NCBI GenBank assembly: GCA_017621295.1
Contig: JAGATI010000079.1
Location: forward strand, 1-7,847
DNA: 7,847 nucleotides
Source of the DNA: Clostridia bacterium
Lineage (GTDB): Bacteria; Bacillota_A; Clostridia; TANB77; CAG-508
Reading direction: 5' to 3'
Part shown: positions 5,764-7,847 of the stretch, piece by piece
Position numbering within the stretch: position 1 is the first letter of the stretch
Layout: each line of letters starts with the position of its first letter
Position numbers and translations under genes: made by a program
Notes under the pieces: model-generated
What the model saw: the letters and a program-made list of their open reading frames with translations, nothing else
What the model was told of the DNA's origin: nothing
Database searches by the model: none

Positions 5764-7020
5764 TTATTCACCTTCTTCTAAAACTATAGAGGCACCTAAT
5801 TTTGTAAGTTTTTCATCTAGAGTCTCATAACCTCTCAATATATATTCTATATGACTTATTTTGCTTTTTCCCTTTGCTGTAAGTGCTGCTAAAACAAGTC
5901 CTGCTCCACCTCTTAAATCTGGACTTTGAACACTTGCACAAGATAATTTTTTTACACCTTTAATTACAGCTGTTTTACCTTCTATTGTTACTTTAGCACC
6001 CATTCTTTTTAGTTCAGTCATATATTTATATCTATTTTCAAAAATATTTTCTACAATTACAGATGTTCCTTTTGCAGTAGTAAGCATTGATCCAAAAACT
6101 TGTTGTAAATCTGTAGGAAATCCTGGATATGGCATTGTTTTTATTTCTACTGGTTTTAACCTTCTTGGAGCCTTTATTGTTATATCATTTTTTGAAATAG
6201 TTATATCAGAACCTGTTTCTTGCAATTTGTGAATAACTGGGACTAGATGCTCTGAACACACATTTAAAAGTTTAACATTTCCGCCTGTTGCTGCAGCCAT
6301 GCAAAGCAGGGTTCCTGCTTCTATTCTATCTGGCATTATTCCATATGATATAGATTTTAATTTCTTTACACCTGTTATTTTTATCTCATTAGTTCCTGCT
6401 CCTTCAACTTTAGCTCCCATCTTGTTTAAACAATTTGCTAAATCTACGATTTCTGGTTCCATTGCAGCATTTGTTATTGTTGTAACACCTTCTGCATAAA
6501 CTGATGCCAAAATAATATTTTCTGTTGCACCAACACTTGGAAAATCTAAATTAATATCATTTCCAATTATTTTATCACATACGCAATGTATAAATCCAGA
6601 TTCTTCTTCTATTTGTATTCCTAATTTTCTAAAGCTACTTAGATGTAAATCTATAGGTCTTGAACCAATATCACAGCCTCCTGGATATGAAAATGTTACT
6701 TCTTTAAATCTGCCTAAGATTGCTCCTGCAAGAATTACTGTTGACCTCATTTCTCTCATTAGGTCTTCTGGAATTTCCTTTTTAGTCATATTTTTTGAAT
6801 TAATTTCTATTTTACCACTATTTTTCTTAATTCTGCAACCTAAAAGGCGCAAAATCTTTAAAGTTATTTGAGTATCTCTTATATTTGGAACATTATATAG
6901 CTTAGTTATATTGCTATTTAATATACATGATGCAATAATTGGAAGTGATGCATTCTTAGATCCTGATACTTTTACCTCTCCTTCTAGCTTTCTTCCTCCT
7001 TCAATTATGTAAGACTTCAT
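5764..7020 (-). CDS. murA: UDP-N-acetylglucosamine 1-carboxyvinyltransferase MurA
   Basis: This 418-aa cytoplasmic enzyme transfers enolpyruvate from PEP to UDP-GlcNAc, the first committed step of peptidoglycan synthesis and the target of fosfomycin. Key sites, numbered from ATG 7020: Lys22-Asn23 in SGSKNA; Arg92 in MREMRST; catalytic loop PGGCDIGSRPIDLH with Cys116 (equivalent to E. coli Cys115, so fosfomycin-sensitive type at this residue); Asp304 in PGFPTDLQ; Arg370 in DLRGG; and Arg396 in RGYE. Numbering stays within one residue of E. coli MurA, and full length is present. A longer frame begins at GTG 7029, but that codon lies inside the SD AAAGGGTGA, so ATG 7020 is preferred. It is first in the wall/division run, five bases ahead of ftsQ. 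Bacillota often have two MurA paralogs; this one's dcw position does not decide which. Confidence 0.97.
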   Translation of the reverse strand: MKSYIIEGGRKLEGEVKVSGSKNASLPIIASCILNSNITKLYNVPNIRDTQITLKILRLLGCRIKKNSGKIEINSKNMTKKEIPEDLMREMRSTVILAGAILGRFKEVTFSYPGGCDIGSRPIDLHLSSFRKLGIQIEEESGFIHCVCDKIIGNDINLDFPSVGATENIILASVYAEGVTTITNAAMEPEIVDLANCLNKMGAKVEGAGTNEIKITGVKKLKSISYGIMPDRIEAGTLLCMAAATGGNVKLLNVCSEHLVPVIHKLQETGSDITISKNDITIKAPRRLKPVEIKTMPYPGFPTDLQQVFGSMLTTAKGTSVIVENIFENRYKYMTELKRMGAKVTIEGKTAVIKGVKKLSCASVQSPDLRGGAGLVLAALTAKGKSKISHIEYILRGYETLDEKLTKLGASIVLEEGE

Positions 7021-7025
7021 TATAT

Positions 7026-7034
7026 TCACCCTTT
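7026..7034 (-). promoter_or_regulatory. Ribosome binding site that sets the murA start at ATG 7020
   Basis: AAAGGGTGA reads on the minus strand five bases before ATG 7020. The upstream in-frame GTG (7029-7027) is embedded in it and would have no SD of its own. The ATG start also places the active-site Lys at residue 22, as in E. coli MurA. Confidence 0.75.
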
Positions 7035-7055
7035 CTATTTTAGAATATGATATAT

Positions 7056-7083
7056 ATTATGTTTCATTTACGTAAGTGGTGAA
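7056..7083 (-). promoter_or_regulatory. Candidate promoter of the murA-ftsQ-DUF881-sbp run, with an internal palindrome
   Basis: On the minus strand TTCACC (7083-7078, 4 of 6 of TTGACA), a 16-base spacer and CATAAT (7061-7056, 5 of 6 of TATAAT) form the best promoter in the gap before murA. The spacer and -35 edge hold an imperfect 14-base palindrome, CACTTACGTAAATG (7078-7065, core TTACGTAA), which could be an operator. In so AT-rich a sequence the match may be chance, so confidence is low. Confidence 0.35.
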
Positions 7084-7133
7084 TATAATTAGGTATGCGT
7101 TTATTTTGTTGTCTATGATTTTTTACTCATTAT

Positions 7134-7177
7134 ATAAAAAGTTCTAAAACTTAAATATTATTAAAATTTTAGAACTT
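7134..7177 (-). terminator. Intrinsic-terminator-like hairpin after the BRO-like gene
   Basis: A perfect 11-bp inverted repeat, AAGTTCTAAAA (7177-7167) and TTTTAGAACTT (7149-7139), flanks a 17-base loop. On the minus strand it runs straight into more T (7138-7136), making TTTTT with the stem end. It lies about 70 bases after the stop of the BRO-like gene and before the murA promoter region, the expected place for a terminator separating them. The stem has only two G-C pairs and a long loop, so it may be weak. Confidence 0.5.
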
Positions 7178-7247
7178 CTTATTATCTTTTCAGCCTAACA
7201 TTACTAGACATTTCACTTGAACTAATAAGAATTACTTATAAGTTGTC

Positions 7248-7847
7248 TTATTTCAATTTCTTCTTATTTGCACTTTTCAATTTTTTTTGCTTGTCTAATT
7301 TGTTATCATCTAAATATTTATAGTTCAGTGCATTATTTTTAGTAATGACTGTTTTTCCCAATTTTTCTTCCAAATTATCTCTAGCTACTTTTGCAACATT
7401 TCCACCCATTTTAGCTATTTTTATATTTTCTTTTAATCCATAAGGTTTATGTTCTTGTGCAAGTTCTCTTGTTGCAATTTCTCCTAGATTTGTTAAGGCA
7501 ACTTCTATATCTGTCATATTATCTCTTAATGACTCTTTTCTAATTCCTTTATACGTTTTATATTCTGATGCTTTCATACCAGACCACGATTTATATATTT
7601 CGTTAGTTAGAATACCATATTCATAATTTTTACTTATTCCATTTTCTTTCCATATATCAGTTAATTTTTTTCTATCTAATATTGCTTTTAATCTTGCCTC
7701 AATCCATCTATCAGAATACCCTTTCATTCTATAATAAGCAATTGCTCTATTTACTGCTATTTCTGGATCAAATACTTCATCTATTCGCTCACTTCCAACT
7801 TGTGCTAACCATACTTTAAAAGGCTCTGCTTTTGGACTTGGAACAGA
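7248..7847 (-). CDS. BRO/phage-antirepressor-like protein, C-terminal part (5' end beyond window)
   Basis: The frame is open to the right edge, so 199 C-terminal residues are visible and the start lies outside; the ATG at 7727 is an internal Met. Visible motifs are VWLAQVGSERIDEVFDPEIA (residues 12-31), AIAYYRMKGYSDRWIEARLK (35-54), LTDIWKENG, YGILTNEIYKSWSGM, KGIRKESLRDNMTDIEVALT and a Lys-rich tail. From memory this pattern fits the region after the BRO-N domain in prophage antirepressor-like proteins common in gut Bacillota and Bacteroidota; the BRO-N domain itself would be upstream and is not seen. Such proteins are presumed DNA-binding regulators, many phage-derived, but chromosomal orphans are also frequent. 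It is not functionally tied to murA: a hairpin and a promoter-like site separate them. Base composition resembles the neighbours. Confidence 0.65.
   Translation of the reverse strand, partial: SVPSPKAEPFKVWLAQVGSERIDEVFDPEIAVNRAIAYYRMKGYSDRWIEARLKAILDRKKLTDIWKENGISKNYEYGILTNEIYKSWSGMKASEYKTYKGIRKESLRDNMTDIEVALTNLGEIATRELAQEHKPYGLKENIKIAKMGGNVAKVARDNLEEKLGKTVITKNNALNYKYLDDNKLDKQKKLKSANKKKLK

Noticed and set aside
7220..7244. Hairpin AACTTATAAG / CTTATTAGTT right after the BRO-like stop codon
   Set aside because: It has one T-T mismatch, mostly A-T pairs and no T-run after it on the minus strand. The hairpin at 7134-7177 is the better terminator; this may be chance in AT-rich DNA.
7248..7727. 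A complete 159-aa gene starting at ATG 7727
   Set aside because: The frame stays open for 40 more codons to the window edge, and the added residues (VWLAQVGSERIDEVFDPEIA and following) fit the same family, so 7727 is an internal Met and the gene is cut by the edge.

Overview
The window is AT-rich, and every gene in it lies on the minus strand. Gene content, gene order, strong Shine-Dalgarno (SD) sites, frequent TTG starts and Lys/Asn/Ile-rich proteins point to a low-GC Gram-positive bacterium (Bacillota), most likely a member of the Clostridia. This is inferred from content; no species can be named from the sequence.

Layout in the direction of transcription (right to left). The right edge (7847-7248) holds the 3' part of a BRO/phage-antirepressor-like gene followed by an intrinsic-terminator-like hairpin (7177-7134). 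After a candidate promoter (about 7083-7056) comes a tightly packed cell-wall and cell-division run: murA (7020-5764), ftsQ/divIB (5758-4685), four consecutive DUF881 (YlxW/YlxX-type) membrane coiled-coil genes (4627-1782), and sbp, encoding the small basic membrane protein (1780-1394). Gaps inside this run are 1 to 57 bases, so it reads as one operon. A 184-base gap follows, carrying a good SigA-type promoter and an 11-bp-phased repeat array. Then comes ftsA (from a TTG at 1209), which runs off the left edge within what is probably the last few codons or tens of codons. ftsZ would be expected just beyond.

This is the distal part of the division and cell wall (dcw) cluster. MurA makes the first committed peptidoglycan precursor. 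FtsQ/DivIB is a divisome membrane protein. DUF881 proteins and Sbp are conserved partners of unknown biochemical role that in Bacillus also sit between divIB and ftsA. FtsA is the actin-like membrane anchor for FtsZ.

Two points stand out. First, the four DUF881 genes fall into two sequence types in the order A-B-A-B, which indicates tandem duplication of a two-gene module followed by divergence. Second, the ftsA promoter is preceded by four hexamers at exact 11-bp spacing. The first two match the WalR (YycF) box TGTWAH-N5-TGTWAH, which fits the reported control of ftsAZ by this cell-wall two-component system in Bacillus subtilis. Four of the seven visible starts appear to be TTG, and the obvious longest-frame starts of murA and of the fourth DUF881 gene fall inside their own ribosome binding sites and should be moved downstream.
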